From positions 124,001 to 188,000 of the forward strand of contig NZ_JACGXN010000001.1 of NCBI RefSeq assembly GCF_014138285.1: DNA of 64,000 nt, read 5' to 3'. The notes under the pieces were generated by a model that was given only the letters and a program-made list of their open reading frames with translations, ran no database searches and was not told the DNA's origin. The first letter of the stretch is position 1. Each line of letters opens with the position of its first letter. A program made the translations under genes and the position numbers. Positions 53,893 through 63,661 of the stretch are shown here, in pieces. Source of the stretch: Phyllobacterium myrsinacearum. GTDB lineage: Bacteria > Pseudomonadota > Alphaproteobacteria > Rhizobiales > Rhizobiaceae.

Positions 53893-54057
53893 CTCGTGGT
53901 TCGTGGTTCGACAAGCTCACCATGAGGGAGAGTGAGGGCTTCAGGGAGCTGTATTCTGCAACACGGGTGATTTGCCATCTCCCGCAATGCTTGTGATTAG
54001 CGTTACAGCACCCCTCTCCCTCATGGTGAGCTTGTCGAACCACGAACCACGAACCAC
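53893..54057. repeat. Palindromic intergenic repeat, family A copy 3
   Basis: Arms at 53893-53932 and 54014-54057 (core GTGGTTCGACAAGCTCACCATGAGG; the right arm carries an extra GAACCAC repeat) enclose about 80 bases. The internal part shares TTCTGCAAC, TCCCGCAATG and GTGATTAGC with the copy at 5042. The element separates pepA from holC. Confidence 0.85.
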
Positions 54058-54064
54058 AGTTTTA

Positions 54065-55561
54065 TCAGCCTTCGAAATTATCCTGAACGAGCCGGTCGAG
54101 CAGACGCACGCCGAAACCGGATGCCCAGGACTGGCTGTATTCAGTTGCAGGCGCGCCCATGGCCGTGCCGGCAATATCCAGATGCGCCCAGGCCGTTTCC
54201 CCGACAAACCGCTTCAGGAACTGTGCCGCGATGATGGCTCCGCCAAAACGGGTGCCAATATTCTTCATATCGGCATTCTTGGTGTCGATGAGCTTGTCAT
54301 ATTCGGGGCCGAGCGGCATGCGCCACAATTTCTCGCCGGTTGCCTGCCCGGCATCAAACAGCTGGGTCGCCAGCGTGTCGTCATTGGAGAAGAGACCCGC
54401 ATGCGACAGACCCAGCGCAACCATGATGGCACCGGTCAGCGTGGCGAGATTGACCATGAATTTCGGTTGGAACCGCTCATTGCAATAGTAAAGGGCATCG
54501 GCCAGAACCAGACGGCCTTCCGCATCGGTGTTGAGCACCTCGATGGTCTGGCCGGACATGGATGTGACGATATCGCCGGGACGCTGGGCATTGCCGTCGA
54601 CCATGTTTTCAACAAGACCGACAATACCGACCACATTGACCTTGGCCTTGCGCGCTGCCAGCGTGTGCAGAAGGCCGGTCACGGCAGCAGCGCCGCCCAT
54701 ATCGCCCTTCATTTCCTCCATGCCGGCGGCCGGCTTGATCGAGACGCCGCCGGAATCGAACACGACACCCTTGCCGACAAAGGCGATGGGCGCTTCCTTG
54801 CCCTTGCCGCCCTGCCATTCCATGATCGCCAGCCGTGCCGGACGGACTGATCCCTGCGCAACGCCAAGCAGCGAGCCCATGCCGAGCTTCTTCATGTCCT
54901 TGGGATCGAGAATCTCGACCTTCACGTCGAGCTTCTTCAATTCCTCGATACGCTCGGCAAATTCGACCGGTCCGAGAATATTGGCAGGTTCATTGACGAG
55001 GTCGCGGGCCAGAATAACGCCTTCCGCTACCGCTTCGGCATGGACAAAGGCTTTCTTCGCCGCATGCGGATCGGCGACGAGGATGGTGATCTTGGCAGAC
55101 GACTTCTCTTCCCTGTCCTCGTCGCCCTTACCCTTCTTCGTCTTGTATTTGTCGAAGGTATAGGCGCGCAGCAGGATGCCGAGCGCGAAATCTGCGGCAT
55201 TTTCGCCTGACACTTCCGCGTCCGGCAGAGCCAGAATCACGGAAACGTGCTTGGCCTTGCCGATTTTGCCGAAGGCAGAACCGCCCAGTTTCAGCCAGTC
55301 ATCGGCTTTCAGCTTGGCCGGATCACCGGCGCCGACCAGAACGAGACGGTCGAGTTCGGTGCCTGCAGGGGCGAGCGTGCTCAGGCTTGCCGCAAGTTTT
55401 CCCTTGAAATCCGAGACATCAATGATACGCGACAGCAGCGCCTGCCCGACAACAGATTCGGCTTCTGCAGCGGCCTTGCTTTCGGCAGCCAGAAGCAAAA
55501 CTGCGGTTCCGTTTTCGACGGCAGCAAACTTTGCAAAACTGATGGATGGTCGTTTGGACAT
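54065..55561 (-). CDS. pepA: Leucyl aminopeptidase
   Basis: This 498-residue M17 peptidase has the diagnostic [14 protein letters not shown] motif near residue 345, [33 protein letters not shown] near 260-292 and the metal ligand region around it. It removes N-terminal residues, with two metal ions in a hexamer. The length is typical. It is the first gene of the minus-strand run pepA-holC-membrane protein-GNAT, though a palindromic repeat separates it from holC. Confidence 0.96.
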   Translation of the reverse strand: MSKRPSISFAKFAAVENGTAVLLLAAESKAAAEAESVVGQALLSRIIDVSDFKGKLAASLSTLAPAGTELDRLVLVGAGDPAKLKADDWLKLGGSAFGKIGKAKHVSVILALPDAEVSGENAADFALGILLRAYTFDKYKTKKGKGDEDREEKSSAKITILVADPHAAKKAFVHAEAVAEGVILARDLVNEPANILGPVEFAERIEELKKLDVKVEILDPKDMKKLGMGSLLGVAQGSVRPARLAIMEWQGGKGKEAPIAFVGKGVVFDSGGVSIKPAAGMEEMKGDMGGAAAVTGLLHTLAARKAKVNVVGIVGLVENMVDGNAQRPGDIVTSMSGQTIEVLNTDAEGRLVLADALYYCNERFQPKFMVNLATLTGAIMVALGLSHAGLFSNDDTLATQLFDAGQATGEKLWRMPLGPEYDKLIDTKNADMKNIGTRFGGAIIAAQFLKRFVGETAWAHLDIAGTAMGAPATEYSQSWASGFGVRLLDRLVQDNFEG

Positions 55562-55830
55562 GATATCTCCAGATTGAACAAATTGTGACTTCCTTATTCA
55601 TCAGAGTTGATGAATGAAGTGGGTAACGATAAGGATCGCGCGCTAACACCTTGTTAACCAGCTTTCTTCGCCTATTTTTAGCCAAGCCTGACTAGATTGA
55701 ACATATAACGGGTTCGTCCCATAGTGCGGCAAAATAATGCCATGGATTGCATGGCATAGATGAAACGGTCGGTCACTCGTGAACGGCAAGTCGACAAACA
55801 AGGTGGCGGAACTCTTTTGCGAAACATGAC

Positions 55831-57042
55831 ATGCGCCTGATCGAGATCTATATCTTACGACGCATTGTCGTCATGTTTCTGGCTGTCCTGTTGTCGGCGG
55901 TCGGCATTACATGGATTGTTCAGGTGCTCGGCCGCATCAACTTCCTGACCACCAGCGGCCAGAGTTTCTTCTATATTCTCAAGTTCAGTTCCAACCTTCT
56001 TCCCTCCGCCTTTCCCGTTGTCATGCCATTCGCGCTGGTTATTGCCGTGACGCAGACGCTTTCAACGATGAACCAGGATTCGGAACTCGTGGTCATCAAT
56101 GCCTCTGGAGCACCCCGCTCTACGGTCATCCGGCCCGTCATACTCTTTTCCATTGTCGTCGCGGCGCTCTCCTTTATCATCGCAAACTATGTTGCCCCCT
56201 ATTCGCAGATGAGCATGCGGCAGATGATCGCCGATGCCCGTTCCGACGTGATCAATCTCGTTGTGCAGCAGGGAACATTCCAGCGGCTGGACAAGGACCT
56301 CTACCTGCAGATCGAAAGCCGCGATTCCAATGGTGCGATCAAGGGTCTGTTCGTTTCCGATTCGCGCGATCCGACCACCGATTTGCTGTATTATTCCAAG
56401 GACGGCCTTGTCGTTGACAAGGGTGACCAAAGCCTGCTGGTCATGAAGGATGGCGAAATCGACCGTCGCGATGTCAAGACCGGCGATGTATCGATCATCA
56501 AGTTCAACACCTATGCGCTTGATCTTGCTGAGTTTTTGTCAGCTGATGATAAAGACGTGACGATCTTCCCCAAGGACCGGCCATTGGATTATCTGATGAA
56601 TCCGGATCCAAATGACACGGTCTATCAGCAGCGGCCCCTGCGTTACACATCCGAGCTGGCAAAACGCCTCACGGACTGGATGTATCCGATCGTCTTCGCC
56701 CTGATTTCACTGGCAGCCGCCGCCGACTCACGCTCGCACCGGGAGGCGCGTATTTCCGCCTCGTTTACAGCGATCACACTGAGCCTCATCGTATTCTGGA
56801 TCAGTTATTCCAGCGGTCAGGCTGCGGAAAAGAATGAGGACGTCATTCCGTTCCTCTTTGCATTCCCGATCCTTGTTTCCTTGTCGGCCATCTACGCGCT
56901 GGCAACGAATCGGCAAATCGGTGTGCCGGCTGTCCTGAGCAACCTTTTCAAAAACGGTTCCGTTACACCGCAGGCTGCGCTTGCAGGTGTCAGGACAAAG
57001 CTGCTAAATCCTCGCTCCAAACGCGGAGCGCATGAAGAATGA
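55831..57042 (+). CDS. lptF: LPS export system permease LptF
   Basis: This is a 403-residue inner membrane protein. It starts MRLIEIYILRRIVVMFLAVLLS and has four C-terminal and N-terminal membrane segments around a periplasmic beta-jellyroll domain. NQDSELVVINASGAP near residue 85 is a family signature. With LptG and LptB it pulls LPS out of the inner membrane. The ATGA overlap at 57039 couples it to lptG. The divergent promoter region 55562-55830 is shared with pepA. Confidence 0.93.
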   Translation: MRLIEIYILRRIVVMFLAVLLSAVGITWIVQVLGRINFLTTSGQSFFYILKFSSNLLPSAFPVVMPFALVIAVTQTLSTMNQDSELVVINASGAPRSTVIRPVILFSIVVAALSFIIANYVAPYSQMSMRQMIADARSDVINLVVQQGTFQRLDKDLYLQIESRDSNGAIKGLFVSDSRDPTTDLLYYSKDGLVVDKGDQSLLVMKDGEIDRRDVKTGDVSIIKFNTYALDLAEFLSADDKDVTIFPKDRPLDYLMNPDPNDTVYQQRPLRYTSELAKRLTDWMYPIVFALISLAAAADSRSHREARISASFTAITLSLIVFWISYSSGQAAEKNEDVIPFLFAFPILVSLSAIYALATNRQIGVPAVLSNLFKNGSVTPQAALAGVRTKLLNPRSKRGAHEE

Positions 57043-58127
57043 TAGGCTGGACACTCGGGCGTTATTTCTTTCTCCGCTATGTCACCATCACCTGTTATTT
57101 CCTTCTGGGAAGTTTTGCGCTTGCCCTGATTCTGGATTTCACCGAACTGTCGAGCAAGCTCGCCGCGCTGCCGCAATATTCATCGTTTCAGGCATTCGGC
57201 CTGTCCCTGATGCGCATTCCCTACATCATGCAGCAGGTGTTCCCGTTCATCGCCCTGTTTTCGGCCATGACCACACTCATCTCTCTCAACCGGAAGTATG
57301 AGCTCGTTGTGGCACGCTCCGTTGGCGTATCGGCCTGGCAGTTTCTTCTGCCCGCCTGCACCGGTGCGTTTCTCTTTGGTCTGCTGGCGGTGCTCGTGGT
57401 CAATCCCCTCGCCGCCTATGGCTTTGAGAAGAGCGAAGCCGTCCAGGCGAACTGGCGCAGCGGAAAGACCAACGATACGCCCGACGACCGCGTGCCCTGG
57501 CTTCGCCAGAAGACCGACGAAGGCGAGACGATCATCGGCGCGAAGAGTGTCATCAACCGCGGCTTGCGACTCGTCGATGCAACATTTGTCCGTCTGGACA
57601 AAAACAAGGACATTATCGAGCGCCTTGACGCCAAAACCGCCGATCTTGAGGACGGTTTCTGGCAATTGACCGGAGTGACCAAATTTGTACTGGGCGAGAC
57701 ACCTGTTTCGCCGGGCGATGTGCAGATTCCGACCCACCTTCGCCCTGAATTCGTTGAAGAAAGCCTCGCGCGGCCTGAGACAATTCCTTTTTTTGAGCTG
57801 CGTAACAAAATTGCCGCAGCTCGCTCTTTTGGCTATCCAGCCAATGCTTTTGACATGCATTTCCAGTCTTTGCTGGCTTTGCCTGCACTTTTAATGGCGA
57901 TGACCCTAATCGCTGCGACAGTTTCGCTGAAATTTGTTCGCTTTGGACAATCTGGAACAATGATTCTGGGTGGCGTCCTTGCGGGCTTCGTGCTTTATGT
58001 CGTCACTGTTGTGGTCAAGGCATTCGGAAATGCGGGATTTGTTCCGCCTTTCGTTGCCGCGTGGACTCCGGTCCTGATTGCAACTTTTTTTGGGGTCTCC
58101 TTTCTGCTGCACAAGGAGGATGGTTAG
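57039..58127 (+). CDS. lptG: LPS export system permease LptG
   Basis: This 362-residue inner membrane protein begins MIGWTLGRYFFLRYVTITCYFLLGSFALAL and has LNRKYELVVARSVGVSAWQFLLPA near residue 85, the usual LptG signature. Its periplasmic domain and C-terminal membrane segments resemble those of LptF. It overlaps lptF by four bases, and lptD starts two bases after its stop. Confidence 0.93.
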   Translation: MIGWTLGRYFFLRYVTITCYFLLGSFALALILDFTELSSKLAALPQYSSFQAFGLSLMRIPYIMQQVFPFIALFSAMTTLISLNRKYELVVARSVGVSAWQFLLPACTGAFLFGLLAVLVVNPLAAYGFEKSEAVQANWRSGKTNDTPDDRVPWLRQKTDEGETIIGAKSVINRGLRLVDATFVRLDKNKDIIERLDAKTADLEDGFWQLTGVTKFVLGETPVSPGDVQIPTHLRPEFVEESLARPETIPFFELRNKIAAARSFGYPANAFDMHFQSLLALPALLMAMTLIAATVSLKFVRFGQSGTMILGGVLAGFVLYVVTVVVKAFGNAGFVPPFVAAWTPVLIATFFGVSFLLHKEDG

Positions 58128-58128
58128 A

Positions 58129-60477
58129 GTGGGATTGAATGTAACGCGCTCGGTGTTGCCGACGTGGCTCGCACGGCTTATGTGCGGGACGGCCGTGCTA
58201 TGCCTTGCAGGCGGGATTTCGTTCCCGGCCGTGGCCCAGACCAAAGATGCCCTTGCAGGTAATTTCAAGACGAATCCAAACGCGCAAATGCTGCTGGAAT
58301 CCGATGAGCTTGTGTATGACATCAATGCCAAGACGATTTCGGCCGTCGGTGGCGTACAGATCGATTATGACGGCAACCGTCTGGTTGCGCGGCAGGTCAC
58401 CTATGACCAGAAGACCGGCCGCCTGAAAGCTCAGGGCAAGGTCGAGATCGTCGAAAAAGACGGCAACCGCATCTATGCGGAAAATCTCGACGTTACCGAT
58501 GATTTCAAGGAAGGTTTTGTCAATACGCTGCGCGTTGAGGCTGCCGACAATACCCGTTTTGCCGCAGAAAGCGCCGAACGTATCGGCGGCGAGCTGACGA
58601 CCTTCAACAATGGTATCTATACTGCCTGCGAACCCTGCCGTGACAAACCCGGCAAGGCTCCGTTGTGGCAGGTCCGTGCCCAGAAAATCATCTGGAACGG
58701 CAAGAAGAAGACCATTCGTTTCGAGCGTGGCCGGTTCGAGTTGTTCGGTATGCCGCTGGCATTTATGCCGGCATTCGAAATTGCCGACCCGACAGTGAAG
58801 CGCAAGAGCGGCTTCCTGATGCCAAGCTACAAATATGAATCAGATCTCGGTTACGGCGTCAGTGTCCCCTATTTCTGGGCGCTGGCTCCCAATTATGACC
58901 TGACGCTGACCGGCACCGGCTATACGACGCAGGGTTTTCTGGCTGAAGCGGAATGGCGCCACCGGCTGGAGAACGGCGAGTACAGCATCAACGTTGCCGG
59001 TATTAGCCAACGCAAGCCGGATGAATTCAACGCGGTTGAAGATCAGGAAGACCGCAATAACACCGCGCGCGGTCTGGTCGGGTCGAAAGGCAAATTCAAC
59101 ATCAATCCCCGCTGGACCTTCGGCTGGGATGTGATGGTGCAATCCGACAAGGCTTTTGCCTATCGCTACGGCATCGAGAATTATTCGGACTATAACAAGA
59201 CCGATCAGATTTACCTGACCGGACTGCATGACCGCAATTATTTCGATCTGCGGTTTTACAAGTTCCACGTTCAGGAAGGCTGGTCGGATTCAAACGCGTC
59301 TTCGTCTGAACCGAAGCAGCCTTGGGTTCTGCCAAGTCTCGACTATGCCTATATCCCCACACAGCCTCTTGCTGGCGGTGAGCTGAATTTCAACCTGAAC
59401 GTGCAGGCACTCAGCCGCGACAAGGTAGATGCTAATGCGGGATACACAGGTCTGCCGCGCTCCGGTTATCTCGCCGGTATCAAGGGCAATGACGGCCGTA
59501 TCACGGGTGAAGTCGAGTGGAAGCGCACATTCATTTCGGATAGCGGCCTTGTCCTGACGCCCATTCTCGCGCTGCGCGGCGATGGCATGTATGTCGACTC
59601 GGATTCCCCTGGCGTCAATCGTGATCAGGCCTTCCGCGGCATGGCAACGGCCGGACTCGAAGCCAAGTATCCGATCCTCTTCACCGCCGCCAATTCAACC
59701 CATGTGCTTGAACCAACGGCGCAGCTCTTCATTCGCAACAATGAATCCTATGCGGGTAAGTTGCCGAATGAAGACGCGCAGAGCTTTGTGTTTGATGCAT
59801 CGAGCCTGTTTGAACGGGACAAGTTCTCCGGTTATGACCGGGTCGAAGGCGGCACGCGCGCCAATCTCGGCATTCGCTATTCCGGAACCTTCAACAATGG
59901 CGTATCGCTCAATGGTATTGCCGGTCAATCGTTCCAGCTTGGTGGTCTGAACTCCTTTGCAACCGATGACTTCGTCAACGCCGGAGCAGAGTCGGGTCTT
60001 GAATCGGCACGTTCAGATTATGTTGCCATGATCGGTGCGAACTACGGTGCGTATAACGTGACGACGGGCGGGCGTTTCGACAAGGACACGTTCGAAGTTC
60101 GCCGTGCAGAAGTCGCCGCCACGGCAGCCGGAAAATACGGCACGCTTTTCACCAAGTATGCATTTATCGATGCCCAGCCCACCTACGGCTTTCCTGAAGA
60201 CAGACATGAAGTCACTGTGGGCGGCTCGCTTAAAGTCACGCCCAACTGGCGCGTTCTGGGTTCCGGCACTTATGATATCATTCACGACACCCTCGTGAAG
60301 CAGACAGCAGCGCTGGCCTATGACGACGAATGCTTCACCTATCAGATGTATTATACCGAGCAACGGCCAATCACGAGTACCGGCACAGCCGGCGACAAGA
60401 CGACGACATTCGGCTTCAATATTTCCTTCCGCACCCTGTGGGAATTTGGCAAGCCAGTGAATATTGGCGGTATTTAA
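58129..60477 (+). CDS. lptD: LPS-assembly protein LptD (outer membrane)
   Basis: This 782-residue protein has a long N-terminal signal region, an OstA/LptA-like beta-jellyroll domain at about 50-150 (LLESDELVYDINAKTISAVGGVQIDYDGNRLVARQV) and a large C-terminal barrel. The start is a GTG at 58129; an AAGGAGGA ribosome site ends eight bases before it, which rules out the ATG at 58120. LptD with LptE inserts LPS in the outer leaflet. Cys residues (ACEPCRD; DDECF) may form the needed disulfides. The C-terminal residues are GGI rather than the typical Phe. Confidence 0.93.
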   Translation: MGLNVTRSVLPTWLARLMCGTAVLCLAGGISFPAVAQTKDALAGNFKTNPNAQMLLESDELVYDINAKTISAVGGVQIDYDGNRLVARQVTYDQKTGRLKAQGKVEIVEKDGNRIYAENLDVTDDFKEGFVNTLRVEAADNTRFAAESAERIGGELTTFNNGIYTACEPCRDKPGKAPLWQVRAQKIIWNGKKKTIRFERGRFELFGMPLAFMPAFEIADPTVKRKSGFLMPSYKYESDLGYGVSVPYFWALAPNYDLTLTGTGYTTQGFLAEAEWRHRLENGEYSINVAGISQRKPDEFNAVEDQEDRNNTARGLVGSKGKFNINPRWTFGWDVMVQSDKAFAYRYGIENYSDYNKTDQIYLTGLHDRNYFDLRFYKFHVQEGWSDSNASSSEPKQPWVLPSLDYAYIPTQPLAGGELNFNLNVQALSRDKVDANAGYTGLPRSGYLAGIKGNDGRITGEVEWKRTFISDSGLVLTPILALRGDGMYVDSDSPGVNRDQAFRGMATAGLEAKYPILFTAANSTHVLEPTAQLFIRNNESYAGKLPNEDAQSFVFDASSLFERDKFSGYDRVEGGTRANLGIRYSGTFNNGVSLNGIAGQSFQLGGLNSFATDDFVNAGAESGLESARSDYVAMIGANYGAYNVTTGGRFDKDTFEVRRAEVAATAAGKYGTLFTKYAFIDAQPTYGFPEDRHEVTVGGSLKVTPNWRVLGSGTYDIIHDTLVKQTAALAYDDECFTYQMYYTEQRPITSTGTAGDKTTTFGFNISFRTLWEFGKPVNIGGI

Positions 60478-60490
60478 TCATTTGTTTTCA

Positions 60491-60520
60491 ACTGGCCGCA
60501 CTTGCGGCCAGTCATGCTTT
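60491..60520 (+). terminator. Probable Rho-independent terminator after lptD
   Basis: ACTGGCCGCA (60491-60500) pairs with TGCGGCCAGT (60503-60512) as a 10-bp stem with a tight loop, followed by CATGCTTTTG. The T-tract is short (four), so strength is moderate. It separates lptD from the downstream gene group. Confidence 0.65.
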
Positions 60521-60541
60521 TGCCTTAGTAAAACGGCAATA

Positions 60542-60704
60542 GTGGAACGGATTTGACATTTGCATCCCATTTGACATCACGCGAGGCACGCGAATGTCAA
60601 ATTCAAAGTTCCACCAGAGGCATGCACTTGCTGGTGGTCCTTTGATTCTGACATTTGCCTGAATGGCTTGTATCAAAGGGTTGCAAATGTCAGAATCGGA
60701 CCAC
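60542..60704. repeat. Nested inverted repeats between lptD and the surA-like gene
   Basis: Three structures lie in line. An outer pair GTGGAAC/GTTCCAC (60542-60548, 60608-60614) encloses a hairpin ATTTGACAT/ATGTCAAAT (60569-60577, 60594-60602) with CGCG arms inside. Then CCACCAG/CTGGTGG (60611-60617, 60631-60637) forms a second. Third, GTGGTCCTTTGATTCTGACA TTTGC-type arm (60634-60658) pairs with 60683-60704. Both halves share the TGACATTTGC core. No gene is present. Confidence 0.7.
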
Positions 60705-60799
60705 TAGTGATAGAAATGAATTGCACAGGAATGGATTTTACTGATCATTTTTGCCAGAATGACCTGAGATAATCCATAAATAAACGGATAACGTGGAAG

Positions 60800-61747
60800 A
60801 TGATGGTGAGGAAGCACATTCTGGCGGCGGCGATTGTCACCGCTTTGGGTTCTGGTCTTGCGGCAGGGTTTTCACTGCCCGCACAGGCGAGTGACGTGAA
60901 GGTTATTGTCAACGGAACCCCGATCACCGACTACGATATCGCCCGGCGTGCCGCATTTTTGAAGCTGCAGCGCAAGAAAGGCAACCTCACGCAGATGGCG
61001 CGTGAGGAATTGACCGATGACATGTTGAAGCGCCAGGAAATGCGGCGGCTGAACATCGTTATTTCCGACACGGACGTGAATCAGGCATTCGAGCGCTTTG
61101 CCACGAACAACAAGATGACCCTCGCCCAGCTCAACGGGGTCCTCGACAAAGCTGGCGTTACCGCAGACCATTTCAAGGAATATATCCGTATACAGATGGG
61201 CTGGGGGCGTGCGCTTGGCACCCGTAACCACGCCCAGGGCGGCAGCCGTGTTTCCGAGCAGGACGCCGTGCAACGCATGTTGAAAGACGGCGGCAAGAAG
61301 CCTGTCTCGACCGAATATACGTTGCAGCAGGTCATTTTCGTCGTACCCGCTGCGGACCGCGGTAATCTCGCCAAGCGGCGCAACGAGGCCAATGCCTTGC
61401 GTGCCAGGTTCAGCGGTTGTGACACCACCCGCGATATCGCCAAGGGTACGCTTGATGTGACCGTGCGTGATCTCGGGCGGTTCGTCGAGCAGGAATTGCC
61501 GCCGGAATGGTCAAAGCAGGTGACAGCCACAACAGCTGGCCACGCGACCACGACGCTTGACACCGACAAGGGTGTCGAATTCCTAGGTGTATGTGCGACA
61601 CGTCAGATTTCTGACGATCGCGTTGCGCGTCTGGTTTTCTCGCAGGAAGCGGCAGCTGCCAATCAGAAACCTGATGCCACGGCCGAGGCCGTGAACAAGC
61701 AATACATCGATGATCTCAAGAAAAAGGCATCCATCGTCAATCGATGA
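60800..61747 (+). CDS. SurA-like periplasmic peptidyl-prolyl isomerase
   Basis: The 315-residue protein has a Sec signal peptide (cleavage near AQAS, residue 29), then a SurA N-terminal domain with VIVNGTPITDYDIARRAAFLKLQRKKGNLTQMAREELTDDMLKRQEMRRLNI (residues 36-85). The PPIase part is shorter than in E. coli SurA, with one recognisable segment (TEYTLQQVIFVVP). SurA chaperones outer membrane proteins. The position downstream of lptD matches the conserved lptD-surA-pdxA-rsmA order. Several start codons occur close together; the first ATG is taken. Confidence 0.85.
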   Translation: MMVRKHILAAAIVTALGSGLAAGFSLPAQASDVKVIVNGTPITDYDIARRAAFLKLQRKKGNLTQMAREELTDDMLKRQEMRRLNIVISDTDVNQAFERFATNNKMTLAQLNGVLDKAGVTADHFKEYIRIQMGWGRALGTRNHAQGGSRVSEQDAVQRMLKDGGKKPVSTEYTLQQVIFVVPAADRGNLAKRRNEANALRARFSGCDTTRDIAKGTLDVTVRDLGRFVEQELPPEWSKQVTATTAGHATTTLDTDKGVEFLGVCATRQISDDRVARLVFSQEAAAANQKPDATAEAVNKQYIDDLKKKASIVNR

Positions 61748-61762
61748 TGGTATCGCCTTTTC

Positions 61763-62788
61763 ATGACCAAGATCCTTGCTGTCAGCTCTGGTGATCCGTC
61801 CGGCATAGGACCTGATATTGCGCTTTCAGCATGGACTTTGCGCGAATCGACCCGTTTGCCGGCGTTTTTCCTGCTCGCCGACGAGAAGCTCATTACTGCA
61901 CGCGCGGCACAGCTTGGCATTGATTGCCCCATCGAAATCACCACCCCCGAAGACGCTCATCGGGTTTTCGCGCGGGCGCTTCCGGTTATTCCCCTGCGAA
62001 ACCCACAGATCGATCGCCCCGGAACACCGCTGGCGGACAATGCTGCGGGAACCATCGAGGCGATTGAGAGAGCCGTTGCGTACACGCTTTCCGGTCAGGC
62101 GCGTGCCGTCGTTACCTGCCCCATAGCGAAGAAGCCGCTTTACGAAGCGGGTTTCCGCTTTCCGGGGCATACGGAATTTCTGGCGCATCTGGCCGGAGAG
62201 CACCTCGGACACGAGGTAACGCCCGTCATGATGCTCGCCGGGCCATTGTTGCGCGCGGTTCCTGTCACCATTCACATTGCACTCAGCCGCGTTCCCGACG
62301 TGCTGGACACGGCCAAGATTCTTGCCATTTCGCGCATAACGGCCGAAGCGCTGAAAAATCAGTTTGGCATTGCCGCTCCCCGTCTGGCCATTGCCGGTCT
62401 CAATCCGCACGCGGGTGAAGGCGGCTCCATGGGGCTGGAAGATGAAGAGATTGTGCGTCCGGCGGTCGAAACGCTCCGCAGTGAAGGCATTGACGCGCGC
62501 GGACCGCTGCCTGCGGACACCATGTTCCATCCTGCCGCCAGAGCCACCTATGATGCGGCGATCTGCATGTATCACGACCAGGCGCTCATACCGGCCAAGA
62601 CGCTGGGTTTCGATGACAGCGTGAATGTGACGCTTGGACTTCCCTTCGTGCGCACATCGCCGGATCACGGTACAGCATTCGATATTGCCGGATCAGGCAA
62701 GGCCAAACCTGACAGCCTGCTTGCCGCATTGCGTCTTGCTGACGAACTCTCCTCCCATCGCTCCAGCCAGAAGCACGCCATCGCATGA
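61763..62788 (+). CDS. pdxA: 4-hydroxythreonine-4-phosphate dehydrogenase
   Basis: This 341-residue enzyme oxidises 4-phosphohydroxy-threonine in pyridoxal phosphate synthesis. Family segments include [18 protein letters not shown] at the start, [13 protein letters not shown] near 130, [20 protein letters not shown] near 210 and [17 protein letters not shown] near 270, with the metal-binding His residues. It overlaps the rsmA start by four bases. Confidence 0.95.
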   Translation: MTKILAVSSGDPSGIGPDIALSAWTLRESTRLPAFFLLADEKLITARAAQLGIDCPIEITTPEDAHRVFARALPVIPLRNPQIDRPGTPLADNAAGTIEAIERAVAYTLSGQARAVVTCPIAKKPLYEAGFRFPGHTEFLAHLAGEHLGHEVTPVMMLAGPLLRAVPVTIHIALSRVPDVLDTAKILAISRITAEALKNQFGIAAPRLAIAGLNPHAGEGGSMGLEDEEIVRPAVETLRSEGIDARGPLPADTMFHPAARATYDAAICMYHDQALIPAKTLGFDDSVNVTLGLPFVRTSPDHGTAFDIAGSGKAKPDSLLAALRLADELSSHRSSQKHAIA

Positions 62789-63606
62789 GTATCGACGACC
62801 TCCCTCCTCTGCGCGACGTGATTGATCGCCATGAGCTCATGGCCAAAAAGTCGCTCGGCCAGAACTTTCTGCTCGATCTCAATCTGACCGCCAAGGTTGC
62901 GCGGCAAGCCGGTGATCTGCAGGGCCAGACGGTCATCGAGGTCGGACCCGGACCGGGCGGCCTGACACGGGCCTTGCTGGCCCAGGGCGCCAATGTGATT
63001 GCCATTGAACGCGACGAACGCTGTCTGTCAGCCCTGCAGGAGATTGCCGATCATTATCCCGGCCGCCTGCGCGTCATCGCAGGCGATGCCATGGAGACGG
63101 ATTTCAAGGCGCTGGCCGGCAATGACACGGTCAAGATCATCGCCAACCTGCCCTACAATATCGGCACGCCACTGTTGATAGGTTGGCTGCTGAGCGAACC
63201 ATGGCCGCCCTTCTATGCCTCGCTGACGCTGATGTTCCAGCGCGAGGTCGCCGAGCGCATCGTGGCAAAGCCGACATCGGATGCCTATGGCCGTCTCGGC
63301 GTACTGACAGGCTGGCGCACGGAAGCCAAAATTACATTCGATGTGCCGCCGCAGGCTTTTACGCCACCGCCAAAGGTGACGTCCTCGGTGGTTCATCTTG
63401 TTCCACGCGCAGCACCGCTTGCCTGTGATGCAACGGTGCTCGGCCGCGTCACGCAAGCCGCATTCGGCCAGCGCCGCAAGATGCTGCGCCAGAGCATCAA
63501 ACCGCTTGGCGGCGAGACGCTTCTGGCCAAGGCGGGCATTGACGGCACCCGTCGCGCCGAAACGCTGTCCATTGAAGAGTTCGTGGCACTGGCGAACGCG
63601 CTTTAG
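62785..63606 (+). CDS. rsmA: 16S rRNA (adenine(1518)-N6/adenine(1519)-N6) dimethyltransferase
   Basis: This 273-residue enzyme has [13 protein letters not shown] near residue 20, the SAM motif [20 protein letters not shown] near 50 and the catalytic [11 protein letters not shown] near 118. It dimethylates two adjacent adenosines of 16S rRNA. ATGA overlap with pdxA couples the two genes. This is the end of the conserved cluster. Confidence 0.96.
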   Translation: MSIDDLPPLRDVIDRHELMAKKSLGQNFLLDLNLTAKVARQAGDLQGQTVIEVGPGPGGLTRALLAQGANVIAIERDERCLSALQEIADHYPGRLRVIAGDAMETDFKALAGNDTVKIIANLPYNIGTPLLIGWLLSEPWPPFYASLTLMFQREVAERIVAKPTSDAYGRLGVLTGWRTEAKITFDVPPQAFTPPPKVTSSVVHLVPRAAPLACDATVLGRVTQAAFGQRRKMLRQSIKPLGGETLLAKAGIDGTRRAETLSIEEFVALANAL

Positions 63607-63661
63607 GAGCTATGGGCTCTAACGGGTTGCTCGTGATGAACGCGCGGATTCTCGGACGTGG

